Shown piece after piece: positions 5,764-6,606 of a stretch of DNA of 6,606 nucleotides. A program made the position numbers and the translations under genes. The notes under the pieces were generated by a model. It was not told where the DNA came from. It was given only the letters and a program-made list of their open reading frames with translations, and ran no database searches. Source of the DNA: Elusimicrobiota bacterium (GTDB taxonomy: Bacteria; Elusimicrobiota; Elusimicrobia; UBA1565; JACRDR01); assembly GCA_016212845.1 (NCBI GenBank), contig JACRDR010000357.1:1-6606 (forward strand), read 5' to 3'. Every line of letters starts with the position of its first letter. Within the stretch, counting starts at the first letter, position 1.

Positions 5764-6606
5764 TTAGGCCCTTCGGCGGCTTGGAGCCTGGTTGAGGAAT
5801 ACGCCGGCGACCGCGCCGCCGCGGCCGACGTTTACGACGGGTTTCGGGTTCACCCGGCTGTAGAAGGCGACGCGGCCGCCGCCGCAGAAGACGCCGACGG
5901 ATTGGTAGGCATGGATGAGCGAGAGTTTCCCTCGCCGCAGCAGGGGGAGCCAGCGGCGCACGGTCTCCTTGCGCTCCTGCACGACCCAGCCGCCGGGGTG
6001 CTTCATCGCTGTTTCGAGTGTTCTCCGCCAGAGTCCCGGCGTCTCGCGGCCGAAAATCACGCCCTCGCCGCCGCAGCCGCGGTTCGGCTTGAGCACCCAT
6101 CTCGCGGGGTCCCTCGCCAAAAATGGCAAGAGGTTGACCGGCTTTCCCGCCGGTCCGTCGGTGCGGCGTTCGTAGACGACCCGGGTCCACGGCACGCAGC
6201 GGCGCAGCAGGCGGACTTGGGCGCGGGAAAAGACCCGCTCGAACGCGCGCGAGGTCATGAGCTCGAGCATGCCCTTGTGGTCGAACTCGGCGCCCGGGCC
6301 GGGTAGCACGCGTCCCGCCCGCGCCATCGCGGCGAGGCCCGCCATCCGGCGGTCGGTCGGGGCGGGAAGCTCGTGCAGGTTGAGGTCGCGGAAAAGCCAG
6401 TCCACCGGGCGGCCGCGCAGGGTGAAGCGCCCGCCCGACGCCTTCACGTCCCACGGCGCGCCGACCCAGCAGGTCAGGCCCCGCCGGGAGAAGCGCTCGG
6501 CCAACAGCGGCATCTCGGTGTCGCCGGGCCCGAAGGGCGGCTCCTCGACGATGCCGACGCGCCCGCGGCGCCCCGCCGCCGAGGCGAGGTACTCGTAGAG
6601 CAGCTC
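5764..6606 (-). CDS. ATP-grasp-like ligase, C-terminal part (5' end beyond right edge)
   Basis: The frame is open to the right edge and gives 280 residues before the TAA stop. The ATG at 6513 is internal, because coding-like sequence (RVGIVEEPPFGPGDTEMPLL) continues upstream of it. The first part has an alternating fold with RGRPVDWLFRDLNLHEL. FDHKGMLELM (visible 108-117), then WVLKPNRGCGGEGVIFG (170-186) with K173 and a glycine-rich loop, follow. GGWVVQERKE (205-214) and YSRVNPKPVVNVGRGGAVAGVF (249-270) complete the block. These match the nucleotide-binding pattern of ATP-grasp enzymes of the glutathionylspermidine-synthase-like, non-canonical type. Such enzymes join a carboxylate to an amine or thiol through an acyl phosphate. 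The substrate is unknown and the missing N-terminus prevents finer assignment. It is separated from the next gene by 130 bases and the hairpin cluster, so it is probably a different transcription unit. Confidence 0.68.
   Translation of the reverse strand, partial: ELLYEYLASAAGRRGRVGIVEEPPFGPGDTEMPLLAERFSRRGLTCWVGAPWDVKASGGRFTLRGRPVDWLFRDLNLHELPAPTDRRMAGLAAMARAGRVLPGPGAEFDHKGMLELMTSRAFERVFSRAQVRLLRRCVPWTRVVYERRTDGPAGKPVNLLPFLARDPARWVLKPNRGCGGEGVIFGRETPGLWRRTLETAMKHPGGWVVQERKETVRRWLPLLRRGKLSLIHAYQSVGVFCGGGRVAFYSRVNPKPVVNVGRGGAVAGVFLNQAPSRRRA

Noticed and set aside
5535..5795. A plus-strand frame across the hairpin cluster (86 codons)
   Set aside because: It crosses the palindromes, overlaps two gene ends and has no motif; it is probably only a translation of the repeat.
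5711..6454. A 247-codon minus-strand frame overlapping the ATP-grasp gene
   Set aside because: It encodes an R, P, G and A-rich low-information sequence in an alternative frame, while the overlapping frame carries conserved ATP-grasp motifs.
5764..6513. Treating the ATG at 6513 as the true start of the ATP-grasp gene
   Set aside because: The frame stays open to the window edge and the residues upstream (RVGIVEEPPFG) continue the expected fold, so the gene is truncated by the window rather than starting there.

Overview
All seven genes in this 6.6-kb window lie on the minus strand, so they read from right to left. Base composition is high in GC except over two secreted-protein genes in the middle (about 3.4-5.6 kb). 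A Lol-type lipoprotein-export transporter implies a diderm (Gram-negative) cell. An McsA-like zinc protein at the left edge is a family best known from Firmicutes, although it does occur elsewhere. Together these point to a high-GC diderm outside the classical proteobacterial model organisms. Elusimicrobiota or a similar little-cultured phylum is possible, but the phylum cannot be fixed from sequence reading alone.

In transcription order: (1) the C-terminal 280 residues of an ATP-grasp-like ligase, open at the right edge (6606-5764). (2) A 130-base gap with three consecutive perfect hairpins, which looks like a REP-type palindromic element. (3) A 258-aa exported protein of probable beta-sandwich fold (5632-4856). 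(4) A 513-aa exported protein with an HExxH zinc-metallopeptidase-like motif (4883-3342), overlapping the previous gene by 28 bases. (5) A 42-base gap containing a small hairpin, then a lolC/lolE-type permease with a GTG start (3299-2061). (6) lolD, the ATPase (2068-1376), overlapping the permease gene by 8 bases. (7) ilvE, a branched-chain aminotransferase (1379-486), overlapping lolD by 4 bases (ATGA). (8) An mcsA-like gene starting 20 bases after ilvE (465 to beyond base 1).

The Lol permease and ATPase form an evident functional unit that moves lipoproteins out of the inner membrane. ilvE and mcsA are tightly packed behind it and are probably co-transcribed, but they have unrelated roles (amino-acid metabolism and protein quality control). 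The overlapping pair of secreted genes is the least explained part of the window. It has a distinctly lower GC content than its surroundings, is bounded on its upstream side by the hairpin cluster, and encodes a candidate periplasmic or extracellular zinc peptidase together with a possible partner. No RNA genes, CRISPR arrays, insertion sequences or complete transposition genes were seen.
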